Part shown: in pieces, positions 8,467 to 17,439 of the stretch
How positions within the stretch are numbered: position 1 is the stretch's first letter
How the letters are laid out: every line of letters starts with the position of its first letter
NCBI GenBank assembly: GCA_030841085.1
Contig: JAVEDP010000025.1
Location: 1 to 64,000 of the forward strand
Length of the DNA: 64,000 nt
Direction: 5' to 3'
Origin: Pyrinomonadaceae bacterium
GTDB lineage: Bacteria; Acidobacteriota; Blastocatellia; Pyrinomonadales; Pyrinomonadaceae
Made by a program: the position numbers and the translations under genes
Notes under the pieces: generated by a model
What the model saw: the letters and a program-made list of their open reading frames with translations, nothing else
What the model was told of the DNA's origin: nothing
The model's database searches: none

Positions 8467-9425
8467 GTCATCGCTCAACGAGAAACCAGTTACTTTCATC
8501 CATTATTTTAGTAGCGTCAGCGCTACTCTTGCCTCGCTTCGCCGTCGCGCAGGAAAAAGATGTCGACCAGATCATCAAAGTCAACACCGATCTAGTTGTG
8601 TTCGACGCTCAGGTCATCGATAAGAAAACAAAACGCGTCATCGGCGATCTCACCAAAGATAATTTCGAACTTTCGGATAATGGGACCAAACAACAAATCA
8701 GCTATTTCAGCCGCGACGAGTTGTCACTTTCGATCATCCTCCTGCTTGATGTAAGCCGCAGCGTGCGTCCCATCATTCACCAGATTCGCGACGGTGCGCT
8801 GAATGCTTTGCGCCATCTAAAACCTGAAGATCAGGTGGCGGTGATGGCTTTTTCGGAAGGCTCGGAATTAGCGCAGGACTTTACAGCCGACCGCGCGCTG
8901 GTTTCGAAACAGATAAAGGCTGCGACGGCGACCGACGTCCTCGGCAACGGTACATTTCTTGGGCCAGCGCTTGAGAGCGCCGCGCTTCATATGCAGAAGG
9001 CGCCCGCAGCAAACAGCCGGCGAGTGATTATCGTTATCACCGACAACATCGCGCCGTCGATGGGTGCAAAAGAAAAAGAGATTGTGACGGAACTACTCGC
9101 CAACGGGACCGTCGTTTACGGCTTAATTGTGCGAGGTGCGATCGGAAAAGTCTTTAACGTGATTTCATTTGGCCAGATTAAGGCCGTGAACAAGTACGTC
9201 AACGAAACCGGCGGCGAAGTGATCGGCGCTGACAAGAACGAAGTCGATTTAAAGCTCGGCGCCGTAATCGATCGTTTGCGTGCGCGCTATGCAATCGGAT
9301 TTCGACCGACAAACACAAATGACGACGGCAAGCTGCGGCTCGTTGCGATCACAATCGCAGACAGCAAAAAGCGAAAGGATCGACCAATTGTGCTGACGAA
9401 GCGCGGATATTATCTGAAACGATGA
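8463..9425 (+). CDS. Secreted VWFA-related domain protein
   Basis: A 320-residue protein of the VWFA-related family common in Acidobacteria. The start at 8463 puts a Sec signal peptide first (SSIILVASALLLPRFAVAQ); the frame opens further upstream but that stretch is a gene remnant. Residues ~40-85 (NTDLVVFDAQVIDKKTKRVIGDLTKDNFELSDNG) are the characteristic N-terminal module. The metal-ion-dependent adhesion motif DVSRS is at ~96-100. The domain ends with YAIGFRPTN and a short beta tail. Likely an extracytoplasmic protein-interaction factor. Confidence 0.85.
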   Translation: MSHRSTRNQLLSSIILVASALLLPRFAVAQEKDVDQIIKVNTDLVVFDAQVIDKKTKRVIGDLTKDNFELSDNGTKQQISYFSRDELSLSIILLLDVSRSVRPIIHQIRDGALNALRHLKPEDQVAVMAFSEGSELAQDFTADRALVSKQIKAATATDVLGNGTFLGPALESAALHMQKAPAANSRRVIIVITDNIAPSMGAKEKEIVTELLANGTVVYGLIVRGAIGKVFNVISFGQIKAVNKYVNETGGEVIGADKNEVDLKLGAVIDRLRARYAIGFRPTNTNDDGKLRLVAITIADSKKRKDRPIVLTKRGYYLKR

Positions 9426-9496
9426 GAATTATTCGCTGCTCAAGGAGGGCTTCTCAGACTCTTTTGCCACCTTAGCTTTTTCGACTTCGCCGCCGT

Positions 9497-9635
9497 GCGG
9501 TAAGCCTATGGCTTACCGCTAGCGGGGTTTGTTATCAGGCTGCGGCTACCCGTCGCTATTTAGAGTAAAAACCAGCGCAGAGGCGTAGCCTCTGGTCCCT
9601 GACTCCATGTGCGGTGAGCCATAGGCTCACCGCAC
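9497..9635. repeat. Paired palindromes forming a ~139-bp repeat element
   Basis: Left end GCGGTAAGCC-TAT-GGCTTACCGC (9497-9519) and right end GTGCGGTGAGCC-ATA-GGCTCACCGCAC (9609-9635). Each is self-complementary and the two are near-copies of each other. It lies in the ~260-base gap between the VWFA gene and the molybdopterin oxidoreductase and may act as a terminator for both convergent genes. Confidence 0.6.
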
Positions 9636-9687
9636 GGGACGCGGCAAAGCCGCAAAACGTCATGCGGCTTCTGGTCGCTGTGCCCGA

Positions 9688-12027
9688 TCACTTCATTCCC
9701 TCAACCTGCACCCAGGTTCCATTGAACGCTGCTGTTCCACAAAGAGCGTCGATCGTTAGATGATCGGTTACATCGTTGATACTTTCGCCGGCGTGTTCTT
9801 GGGCCACCTCTAATTCAATTCCCTGCCGGCCATGTCCCCAACCGTGCGGAATACTCACCACACCCGGCATCATGTCTTCGGTAATCTCAATCGGCACTAC
9901 CACGCTTCCGACTTTCGAGCGCACCGAAACTTCCTGGCCGGGTTTCAGCTCGCGCTGGGCTGCATCCATTGGGTGCATGAGCATTGTGCATTGAGTTTTG
10001 CCTCTCATTAATCTTTCACTGTTGTGCATCCACGAGTTGTTGCTGCGCAGTTGGCGTCGTCCAATCAAGAGCAGATGGCCGCTGGAGTCACGAGATCCAT
10101 TGGGTGATGGCGGTGACGAAGGTTTGCGGGCGGGACGCCCGTGGTCCCATTCAAGCATTTTCGCCTTAACCCGTTCGACATCCTGGACCAGGACATCCGG
10201 CGCTAACTCAATACATTTATCCGAAGTACGCAGACGCCCCGGTAAGCACGAGCGCAATGGTCCAAGGTCGATTCCATGGACCGCGTTTTTGAGCTTTCGC
10301 AAAGTCAGACCTTTTGAAAAGGGATTCAACTTTGCGCCGTAAGGTCCAAACCGCAATCCCAGGTCGAGAATTCGTTCAGGGCCGAAGAATCTTTTAATGA
10401 CCTCACGTTTCACATTTCCCAACAGGTCATCGCGTTCTATGCGTGTTTGCAGTTCGACGAATATCTCCCAGTCATGTCGCGTCTCGGCGTCCGCTTGAAA
10501 GAACGGCGGTGAAAATTTGGCAGTGTTACGGACTGCCAGCACGTGAAACGCCACGTCATAGTGTCCGCGCTCGAGTGACGAGCTTGGCGGCAAGATAATG
10601 CGCGCATGCCTGGTCGTCTCATTAATATAAGGATCGATCGAGACCATGAACTCCAGGCCGGCAAATGCGCGGTCCAACTCACGGCCGTTCGGCGTCGACA
10701 GGACCGGGTTGCCGGCGGAAGTTATCAGGGCCTTAATCTGTCCCGGACCCTCGGTCAAAATTTCTTCCGCAAGCGTGACTACCGGAAGCTCTCCGGCAAA
10801 CTCAGGCAGCTTTCGCACACGGCTGTGCCAACGCGCGTAACTACCTCGCGGCGACAGCGATTGTGGTGCCGCGATTGGATCGAACGCCGGAAGTGTGAAC
10901 ATCGCGCCGCCCGGCCGATCCAGATTTCCGGTCACAATATTCAAGACGTTAATCAACCACTGGCAAACGCCGCCAAACTCCTGAGTGCTGACACCGATTC
11001 TTCCGTAGCAGACAGCGGATTCGGCGGCAGCAAATTCCCGAGCCAGGCTGCGAATTTGTTCGGCGTCGATGCCGGTAATTGCTGCAACTTTCTCGGGAGC
11101 GAATTCGGCGACGAGTTTGCCAATCGTGTCTACGCCTTTTGTAAACGCGGCCAATGGACCAAGGTCGGTTAACGCTTCGTCAAAGACAACGTGGAGCAGT
11201 GCGAGCAGCAATAACACGTCCGTACCTGGACGAATAAACAAATGCCGGTCGACCAGGCGCGCAGTTTCCGTGAAACGCGGATCGATGAGTACGACCTTCC
11301 CTCCCCGCTGGCGAATTCCCTGCAACCTTCGGCTCATTCCTGGCGCAGTCATCATGCTGCCATTTGAAACCGCGGGATTCGCGCCGAGAATTAGAAAAAA
11401 CTTGGTGCGGTCGATGTCGGGGACAGGGAGAAGGAGTTGATGCCCGAACATGAGGTACGCGGACAGGTGATGGGCCAGTTGGTCCACAGAAGTTGCGGAA
11501 AACCTATTTCGTGTGTGTAGGCTGCGGAGAAACCCCGGCGCGAACAGAAGCGCGCCGTAGTTATGAACGGTCGGATTACCGAGATAGGTTGCGATTGAAT
11601 TTCTTCCGTACTTCGCGTTAATGCGCTTGAGGTTCTGGGCGACCTCATCCAAAGCTTCGTCCCATCCGATCCGTTGCCAACCATCAGCAGCTCGTCGTAC
11701 AGGATATTTTAGCCGGTCTTTATCGTAGTGAAGATCTCCGAGAGCCGCGGCCTTTGGGCAGATGTACCCTTGGCTGAATGGATCGTCCTTGTCACCGCGA
11801 ATGTCGAGCCAGTTTCTAGTTTCCCGTTTTGAGTCTTCAGTTTCGACCTGCTCCTGCCGTCTGCCGCTGCCGTCTGTACCTGCTGCCTTCTGCCTACTGC
11901 TCCTGCGTACTGATTCCAGCTCCTGCCGACTGCCGCTGCCGTCTGCCGCTGTTATCACGATCCCGCAGATCGCTTCGCACAGATTGCAAGCGCGATAGTG
12001 AGCTGAAGCTTGGTCGACGGTTGCCAT
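9688..12027 (-). CDS. Molybdopterin-dependent oxidoreductase with 4Fe-4S domain
   Basis: A 779-residue protein of the DMSO reductase superfamily. The N-terminal 4Fe-4S ligands are C14, C17, C21 and C90 (CNLCEAIC...YICPKA). The Mo-bis-MGD domains follow (NSIATYLGNPTVHNYGALLF, FFLILGANPAVSNGS, VVLIDPRFTETARL, ITSAGNPVLSTPNGREL, IILPPSSSLERGHYD). The C-terminal cap domain has IGRRQLRSNNSWMHNSE. No Tat signal is visible, so it is probably cytoplasmic; substrate unknown. Two features are odd: a ~45-residue low-complexity Ser/Arg/Gln/Glu insertion between Cys 3 and Cys 4, and an in-frame repeat near residue 630. The ATG at 12027 is preferred over 12039. Confidence 0.9.
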   Translation of the reverse strand: MATVDQASAHYRACNLCEAICGIVITAADGSGSRQELESVRRSSRQKAAGTDGSGRRQEQVETEDSKRETRNWLDIRGDKDDPFSQGYICPKAAALGDLHYDKDRLKYPVRRAADGWQRIGWDEALDEVAQNLKRINAKYGRNSIATYLGNPTVHNYGALLFAPGFLRSLHTRNRFSATSVDQLAHHLSAYLMFGHQLLLPVPDIDRTKFFLILGANPAVSNGSMMTAPGMSRRLQGIRQRGGKVVLIDPRFTETARLVDRHLFIRPGTDVLLLLALLHVVFDEALTDLGPLAAFTKGVDTIGKLVAEFAPEKVAAITGIDAEQIRSLAREFAAAESAVCYGRIGVSTQEFGGVCQWLINVLNIVTGNLDRPGGAMFTLPAFDPIAAPQSLSPRGSYARWHSRVRKLPEFAGELPVVTLAEEILTEGPGQIKALITSAGNPVLSTPNGRELDRAFAGLEFMVSIDPYINETTRHARIILPPSSSLERGHYDVAFHVLAVRNTAKFSPPFFQADAETRHDWEIFVELQTRIERDDLLGNVKREVIKRFFGPERILDLGLRFGPYGAKLNPFSKGLTLRKLKNAVHGIDLGPLRSCLPGRLRTSDKCIELAPDVLVQDVERVKAKMLEWDHGRPARKPSSPPSPNGSRDSSGHLLLIGRRQLRSNNSWMHNSERLMRGKTQCTMLMHPMDAAQRELKPGQEVSVRSKVGSVVVPIEITEDMMPGVVSIPHGWGHGRQGIELEVAQEHAGESINDVTDHLTIDALCGTAAFNGTWVQVEGMK
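10126..10149. repeat. GC-rich palindromic repeat inside the oxidoreductase gene
   Basis: The core GGGACGCCCGTGGTCCCA matches the repeat ends at 20611-20731, 19182-19200 and 40267-40290. Here it is in frame and encodes a linker (near residues 627-634 of the oxidoreductase), so the element appears tolerated in coding DNA. Confidence 0.55.
11841..11952. repeat. Degenerate heptamer (CCGTCTG-like) repeat inside a coding region
   Basis: Units such as CCGTCTG, CCTTCTG, CCTACTG and CCGACTG recur, mostly with a 7-base step and occasional 6-base units. It lies inside the molybdopterin oxidoreductase gene and encodes residues ~26-62 without breaking the frame. Confidence 0.7.
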
Positions 12028-12037
12028 GGCATGAATC

Positions 12038-12181
12038 ATATCCGCTGATTCCGCAGATTACACGGATTTGAGTTCAAACTTTCATCAACAAGATAAGAAG
12101 TACCTGATTTGTTTGCGAACTAGCCAGTCGGTTTTAAGGATTTGCAAATCTGTGTAATCGGAGTAATCTGCGGACTCATAT
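12038..12181. repeat. ~144-bp element with imperfect terminal inverted repeats
   Basis: The left end (12038-12070) and the reverse complement of the right end (12144-12181) share CAAATC-GTGTAATC and an AATCTGCGGA-like block with small gaps. It fills the promoter side of the molybdopterin oxidoreductase gene. MITE-like; no coding capacity. Confidence 0.5.
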
Positions 12182-12245
12182 GAATTCCTAAGTGCTGCAA
12201 GTGGTTCACGGACGATTCCCGATTCACGAACCGCCCTGTCCGACT

Positions 12246-12294
12246 GTCTGCTGTCTATTGTTTGCTGTTTGCTGTTTGCTGTTTGCTGTTTTAT
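12246..12294. repeat. Heptanucleotide tandem repeat GTTTGCT
   Basis: Seven consecutive 7-base units: GTCTGCT, GTCTATT, four perfect GTTTGCT (12260-12287), then GTTTTAT. It ends 6 bases before the ATG of the CPBP protease gene, so it occupies the ribosome-binding region. Confidence 0.85.
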
Positions 12295-12300
12295 TAAGCC

Positions 12301-13215
12301 ATGCTGAGCAAGAAAGTCCTACAATTCATTCTCTTAACATTCCTGATTAGCTGGTCAGTGGCTTTGGCCGCATACCTGCTCCACATCCCGTACGGCTCAA
12401 TCCTGTTCCTGGTAGTTATCGCCTTCGGTTATATGCCGGCGCCCGCGTATGCCACTTTGATCTTGCAGAAGCTGGTTTACCGCGAGACGTTGAAGCCATA
12501 TGGATTCACACTCAAAAACATATCGCTGCGTTGGCTCTTGATAACTACCGTCGGCTTTGTCTGGTTCATCGTCCTGGGAACGTTTGTGATCATTGGCATC
12601 CTGGGAAACGTATCCGGAGTTGATCTCTTTGGCAGAATTGATTTCAGCGAAGCTGCGTTCATACATCAGCTCACAATCTTTTCGCGCGGGGCTTTTGGTC
12701 CGGTGCCCCAACAGCTTCCCATTCCGCCGGTTGCCATCTTCCTGCTAGCGCTGATGCAAGGTGTCATCGCCGGGTTTACCTTCAATCTTCCCTTCACCTG
12801 TGGCGAAGAGTTAGGTTGGCGCGGATTGTTGTTGAGAGAAACACAAAAGTCGGGCTTAGTGAGAAGCAACTTATTTATTGGTGTGGTGTGGGGATTATGG
12901 CACGCACCGATTATCTTGCAGGGCCACAACTATCCGGGCCATCCGGTAGCGGGAATATTTATGATGACGTTATTCACCATGGCTCTATCTTTCCCGATGG
13001 CCTATTGCCGGTTTAAGTCGAGGACTATTCTGGGGCCAAGCGCGCTTCATGGAATGATCAATCCGCTCGGAGTGCTGACTGTGCTCTTTGTTGTCGGTGC
13101 AAACCCGCTGTTTGGATTCGTCGCCGGCCTCGCCGGCATTGCGGTCATCTTATTGTTAACCGTCGGCATATGCGTCTTCGATAAGAAATTTATACGAGAT
13201 TATCAGACGTTGTGA
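12301..13215 (+). CDS. CPBP family intramembrane metalloprotease (CAAX protease/Abi)
   Basis: A 304-residue polytopic membrane protein with about eight helices. The catalytic motifs are complete: EELGWRG (E169, E170, R174), WGLWHAP with H201, and the last His at H250 (GPSALHGMIN). These are the glutamate-histidine motifs of Rce1-like CPBP proteases. Bacterial members are linked to bacteriocin maturation or immunity and to membrane-protein quality control; the target here is unknown. No Shine-Dalgarno is visible because the 5' flank is a GTTTGCT tandem repeat. A near-copy of its last ~45 bases recurs at 13916. Confidence 0.88.
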   Translation: MLSKKVLQFILLTFLISWSVALAAYLLHIPYGSILFLVVIAFGYMPAPAYATLILQKLVYRETLKPYGFTLKNISLRWLLITTVGFVWFIVLGTFVIIGILGNVSGVDLFGRIDFSEAAFIHQLTIFSRGAFGPVPQQLPIPPVAIFLLALMQGVIAGFTFNLPFTCGEELGWRGLLLRETQKSGLVRSNLFIGVVWGLWHAPIILQGHNYPGHPVAGIFMMTLFTMALSFPMAYCRFKSRTILGPSALHGMINPLGVLTVLFVVGANPLFGFVAGLAGIAVILLLTVGICVFDKKFIRDYQTL

Positions 13216-13324
13216 GTTGAAGGCTTCATGAAACCTATTTCATAGTCTACGATTCAGCGTTCAGATTGACGGTTTGTTCAAGGCGGTCTATTCACTAACG
13301 CCAGGTTTCGGTTAGAATCTCCTC

Positions 13325-13534
13325 ATGACAAGACGAGTACTTTTATATCCGGGCGAAGACGGTTTTGTTGTCGCCGAAGTTCCCAGTCTTCCCGGTTGCA
13401 TCAGCCAGGGAAAAACGCGCGAAGAGGCACTCGAAAATGTGCGCGAGGCGATCTCATTGCATGAAGAAGTTTTGCGTGAGCGCGGCGAGCCGCTTCCCGA
13501 GGATCGCGTCGAGTTGGTCGAGGTCGCTGCGTGA
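13325..13534 (+). CDS. hicB: HicB-like antitoxin
   Basis: A 69-residue protein of the HicB/UPF0150 group: VLLYPGEDGFVVAEVPSLPGCISQGKTREEALENVREAISLHEE is the diagnostic partial RNase H-like fold. It lacks the C-terminal DNA-binding domain of longer HicB proteins, so autoregulation may differ. Its stop overlaps the GTG start of hicA (GTGA), giving translational coupling. It would neutralise the HicA mRNA interferase by direct binding. Confidence 0.88.
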   Translation: MTRRVLLYPGEDGFVVAEVPSLPGCISQGKTREEALENVREAISLHEEVLRERGEPLPEDRVELVEVAA

Positions 13535-13752
13535 GCAAGCTGCCGGTAGTCTCGGGCGCAGTTTGTGTCAAGGCGCTCGGCAAGATCGGGTTCGAAGTTT
13601 ATCGGCAGCGTGGCAGTCACATAGTCATTGTGCGCAAATCACCGCCCACCCAAACCACCATTCCCAATCACAAGGAACTTGATCGCGGCACGCTCCGCGC
13701 GATCATTCGCCAAACAGGCCTCACGGTCGAAGAATTCATTGCCTTACTTTGA
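13531..13752 (+). CDS. hicA: HicA-like mRNA interferase toxin
   Basis: A 73-residue protein with the dsRBD-like HicA fold (KALGKIGFEVYRQRGSHIVIVRKS...TIPNHKELDRGTLRAIIRQTGLTVEEFIALL). H30 in GSH is the expected catalytic His. It starts with GTG, overlapping the antitoxin stop by four bases. Members cleave mRNA when the antitoxin is lost. The order antitoxin-toxin is the reverse of classical hicAB but common for this short-HicB subtype. The surrounding DNA is rich in repeats and gene debris, which suits a mobile addiction module. Confidence 0.88.
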   Translation: MSKLPVVSGAVCVKALGKIGFEVYRQRGSHIVIVRKSPPTQTTIPNHKELDRGTLRAIIRQTGLTVEEFIALL

Positions 13753-13821
13753 GAATTGCATTCGGCGTCGGGCTTGTAATCAACGGGCTTCTGCAATCTA
13801 TTCATGATGCACGAGTCTGCT

Positions 13822-13908
13822 GACTTCTGACTTCTGACTTCTGATCTCTGACTTCTGACCTCTGATTGCTGCCTCTTCCCTTCACGATTGACGATTCACG
13901 ATTCACGG
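13822..13908. repeat. Heptanucleotide repeats GACTTCT and TTCACGA
   Basis: Two adjoining arrays. The first (13822-13877) has GACTTCT units with variants GATCTCT, GACCTCT and GATTGCT, all 7 bases. The second (13881-13908) has TTCACGA, TTGACGA, TTCACGA, TTCACGG. No gene here. Confidence 0.85.
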
Positions 13909-13915
13909 CTCTTAG

Positions 13916-14040
13916 GTGTCTTCGATAAGAAATTCATACGAGACTATTAGCCACGTTGTGAGTGAGGTGGTGGATAAAGCGGACGCTTCACAGACATTGC
14001 AGTTGCGATAATGAACTGAAGCTTTGCTCGGCGTTCTCAT
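13916..14040. pseudogene. Fused gene remnants: CPBP C-terminus and molybdopterin oxidoreductase N-terminus
   Basis: On the plus strand 13916-13949 nearly repeats the last bases of the CPBP gene and still reads VFDKKFIRDY then stop. On the minus strand, from ATG at 14040, the DNA reads MRTPSKASVHYRNCNVCEA, a match to the oxidoreductase start MATVDQASAHYRACNLCEA including the CxxC. The intact versions are 0.8-2 kb to the left, so duplication and deletion have happened here. The rest of the gap (to 14254) shows nothing recognisable. Confidence 0.75.
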
Positions 14041-14254
14041 AGCACAGTCCGTGAATATTCCCTGTCACCTCGACTAACGGGAAGCGTATGTCGAGAGCCT
14101 AACATATTCAGCTTGGCTTTCTCTCCCATAAGTGTGCCGTAACTTCTGGTAAACTCGACTGAACTGAAGATAAATATGCTCTACTGAAACCGATTTGGTG
14201 CGCGCGTCGAATTTGCGACTTTAGTTTTGAACAAGGGCCAGAGCGTTCCTATTA

Positions 14255-15553
14255 ATGGGTGACTATCATGACAACTACCGCTTGGATCGATCACCGATAG
14301 GTGATGGCGGGCAAGCGGAAGTATTTCGAGCGCAGAATAGGAGTACTGGAGCGTTTGTCGCGCTAAAACGCCGGAAGGGTGGTCTGAGTGAGGCAAAAGA
14401 CCGTATGCGTCGCGAGATTGAAGTGCAGGGTTCGATCGAACACCGTAACGTAATGCCGATTCTCGATTTCGATCGTGATGATTACCAATGGTACACGATG
14501 CCGTTAGCTGCTAATACGGCAGACAAGTTGCCGTTGCCGATTGACTCATCGTTGCTGTTTACGATCTTGCGAAGTGCGGCCGAAGGCTTAAACGCCGCTC
14601 ATGAAAAAGAGTTCGTACACCGCGATATCAAGCAAAGCAATCTCCTTCTGTTGAAGGACGGAAGTTGGGTTGTTGCTGACTGGGGAACCGTACGTCGCCC
14701 GCCCGGCCAAACGACTGCCAAGCACACGCGTACTGGCGTCTTCCTGGGAACCGAAGGGTTCGCTCCACCCGAGGCTCATTATTCAGCTCATTTAGCCACC
14801 CCAGCTTGGGACAGCTATAGCCTTGGTCGCGTGGCAGCTTGGGCGTTGACGGGTAAATGGCCAGCACCCAACATTGACTTGCCCGCTCCTGAGCCGTGGC
14901 GACGTTTTGTTCGCGTGCTAACGGACCCTGATCCCGCCCGGCGGCCCCAGAATATGAATGACCTGCTTGCCCTTTTAGATAGAGTTGGTACGGAACCTCC
15001 AATCGTCGCAGGCGTCTCCCCGGAATTGCTCGATGCGGCAAAGCAAGGAGATGACAATGCGACAGTTGAAGTTCTGAAGGCTGCCGAAGCGTCTCCCGAG
15101 GATGAGGTCTTCTTTATCGATGAACTTGCTCAGATTGACGGAAGCGGATTAGATCGCTTCGTTAGCGCGTTTCCCGCAGATGCTCGAAAGTTGGTGCGTT
15201 TGATGGAAAAGCATTTCTCAAATATTTCTTGGGGTAATCGAGATTTTGACTATTTGAATGTGCCTCTTCATTGGCTGCAACGAGTAGCGCAAGCTGCGGC
15301 AAACGCTGGTGAGTTTGATCTACTGGAGGACGCGTGCGAATCTCTGTTTCGACTAGAGCCACCGACTGATCGCTATAAGCAAGCTGGTAGAAGTCGCGCT
15401 TGGTTGGCGTCGCTTCAAGGTTCGGCCGCGACTCGCGTCGCTCAGGTATTGCGAGATGATGTTGAGGCGGCTCGATACTACGGTGACCTACGAGAGGCAC
15501 GGGATCCCAAGATCCGCGCGGTCCTACGCGACGCAGCTCGCACAAACAATTAA
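14255..15553 (+). CDS. Serine/threonine protein kinase with unknown C-terminal region
   Basis: A 432-residue soluble kinase. The Gly loop is GDGGQAEVF (16-24), the ATP Lys K38, and the catalytic loop HRDIKQSN (H122, D124, N129). The Mg-binding DFG motif is replaced by D142-W143-G144. The domain ends around residue 235. Residues ~245-432 are helical, have no transmembrane segment and match no family I recognise (AKQGDDNATVEVLKAAEASPEDEVFFIDEL recalls an ankyrin-like or helical repeat). It converges with the HerA gene with a 28-base gap. Its substrate is unknown; a role with the neighbouring defence genes is possible but unproven. Confidence 0.85.
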   Translation: MGDYHDNYRLDRSPIGDGGQAEVFRAQNRSTGAFVALKRRKGGLSEAKDRMRREIEVQGSIEHRNVMPILDFDRDDYQWYTMPLAANTADKLPLPIDSSLLFTILRSAAEGLNAAHEKEFVHRDIKQSNLLLLKDGSWVVADWGTVRRPPGQTTAKHTRTGVFLGTEGFAPPEAHYSAHLATPAWDSYSLGRVAAWALTGKWPAPNIDLPAPEPWRRFVRVLTDPDPARRPQNMNDLLALLDRVGTEPPIVAGVSPELLDAAKQGDDNATVEVLKAAEASPEDEVFFIDELAQIDGSGLDRFVSAFPADARKLVRLMEKHFSNISWGNRDFDYLNVPLHWLQRVAQAAANAGEFDLLEDACESLFRLEPPTDRYKQAGRSRAWLASLQGSAATRVAQVLRDDVEAARYYGDLREARDPKIRAVLRDAARTNN

Positions 15554-15581
15554 ATTTCTCTTCGCGCCGATCTTCAATTTC

Positions 15582-16004
15582 CTAGTCCAAGGGCAAATAG
15601 TCAAGCTCGGGTACGATTACGCTAAATTTGCGGGTTGAGCTTCGCGGACGGCGGTCCTCATCCAAGGGCTTTACGTTTATTTTTAGAGGCATTTGGCTAG
15701 CAACGCCACTAAAGATACACGTACCAGTAGGAAGGGTTGGTATAGACTCTTCGGTCAGTCGATCGATGTACGAAACGGCGCTTGCTATAGTGTCGAGATC
15801 GCGTTGATTAATGAGTCGGTGAATGAAATAGTTGTGAGCCTGCGACGTGAGTGTAGGCGAGATGTCGTTAGGTCTCTGACTGGAAAGGGTGACGAATGCG
15901 CCAAACTTCCGCCCTTCCTTAATTATCTCCTCAAAGGTTTCGAGCCGGTAGTCTTTCCAGCTTTCAGCCTCACGAAAAGATTCTGTTGAAAGAATGTTAT
16001 GCAT
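15582..16004 (-). pseudogene. HerA-like ATPase, C-terminal part after a frameshift
   Basis: This frame holds the continuation of the HerA gene: HNILSTESFREAESW follows directly on IIIDDA of the upstream part, then GRKFGAFVTLSSQRPNDISPTLTSQAHNYFIHRL, which is the sensor/arginine-finger region, and a C-terminal tail to residue ~158. The reading frame is displaced by a 2-base deletion (or 1-base insertion) at ~15999-16005, in the Walker B motif. No start codon with a good ribosome site exists, so it is unlikely to be made separately. Confidence 0.8.
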
Positions 16005-17439
16005 CGTCGATGATGATGTTAAGGGATTTGTTTGCGCCGGCTCTTTTGTGCTCTGCATAGAGCTTTTTAGAAAGCAGTAAAGGTATTGTTTTCTTCATCT
16101 CTAGATTTACATCGTCGAGATTCACGACCACGAAATTCGTTTCCCAGAATTGGGCATCTCCACTAAGGTCAAACAATTTGTCGATATCGTCCCGCTTGCT
16201 CTTTATCCTGTTAATAACTGGCGCTATGTGTTCGTTTTGCGCGCGATTCGCTAAGACGTCAGACACAAGTTGAAGATAGAGAAAAACGATGAGGTTAGAT
16301 AGCAAGCTTTCTCCGAACTCAAATTCGTCGACGTGACCGTAGATGAAAGTATCAACAATTAGATCCGGATGCTGTTGGAGATATATATCGCCGGCTTTGA
16401 TGAAGAATTCGGAACCCTTGTTGTACCAGTCCAAATCGGAAATTAGATCAATCTGCTGACCTTCGGCATCTTCGCTTGGCAGAATCTCGCGAAAGTAGTC
16501 GACGAGTAAATAAGCTCTTACTTTGTCGCTCATCTGAAGGAGATCATTGATTCTGCGACGCATTATGTTCTTTATGTAGTTTTCTGGGTCCTCGGCGGCA
16601 AGTACGCTCATAAAGAAGTTGAGCGTTCGTTTGAGGAAAGGTCGCTGCGTCTTTTCAGAAGCTTGGGCGAGGATCGAAAGAATTTCTATGTCTAGTAGTG
16701 ACTCTTCACCGAGTGGTAGTTTGTCAGCGTCGCCGACGCGTGTAGAGAGATTGTAAACTGTTTTGGTGTGGGCTATGCACGACTCCGAAGTGTATTCGCC
16801 ATTGAAATCAAAGAGAACAAAGCGAGCATTCTGTGCAAACGCGTCAGGATTGCGCTGGTAGAGTGTCCGAATAAGCTCTTGATAAAGATATGCGAGCGTA
16901 TTCGATTTCCCACTTCCGGTGTTGCCAAATATCGCTATATGACTATTGAATAACCCATCAATCGGTAGCTGAATATCGAAACCTTCACCATAACTTGTAG
17001 CTATGTTGATATAGGGAGCATCATCGCTTACGAGACTGTGAATTACGTGAATCTTTTCTTGAGTGACGATATATGCTTCATTGCCAATTAGGGGTAGTTC
17101 TTTGGTCCCACCCCTGAACAAACCCGTATCGTCAATGTAACCCGCGAGCGACACTGTTAATATGCGCTTGTTGCGATTAATAAAGTCTCGATCGTTTTCG
17201 GATGTTCGATAGAATTCCTCTTCAATCTTTTCGCCTTCAACTCGACCTATTATGCTTAGAAATCCCTTTCTAATTTCGATGTAACTATTCACTGAAATGT
17301 TTTTGAGGATGTCTCCGTCTAAAAACATGTCAGATAGGTTTTTGTTCTTATCGACTAGGATATAAATACGGCGTCCATCTACGCCAGAGACCTGTCCGAC
17401 GCGGAGAATTGCATCACGGGTGAGAGTCGCGACGCTCAT
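15997..17439 (-). pseudogene. HerA-like DNA-translocating ATPase, truncated at Walker B
   Basis: 480 residues. An N-terminal HAS-type beta-barrel (residues ~10-160) precedes the VirB4/FtsK-like ATPase with Walker A GNTGSGKSNT (~172-181). The frame stops right after NIIIDDA, where HerA proteins continue as DEAHN; the rest is in another frame at 15582. The protein as written cannot complete its ATPase site. The gene overlaps the end of the SIR2-like gene by 4 bases (ATGA), the standard arrangement of SIR2-HerA anti-phage systems, in which HerA forms a ring that carries SIR2 NADase subunits. A sequencing or assembly error must be excluded before calling it dead. Confidence 0.8.

Noticed and set aside
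13822-13908. Possible CRISPR array
   Set aside because: The units are 7 bases long and contiguous, with no 25-40 base spacers. They are heptamer tandem repeats.
15997-16010. Programmed frameshift in HerA
   Set aside because: The site has no slippery heptamer and needs a +1 or -2 shift; a mutation or sequencing error is simpler.
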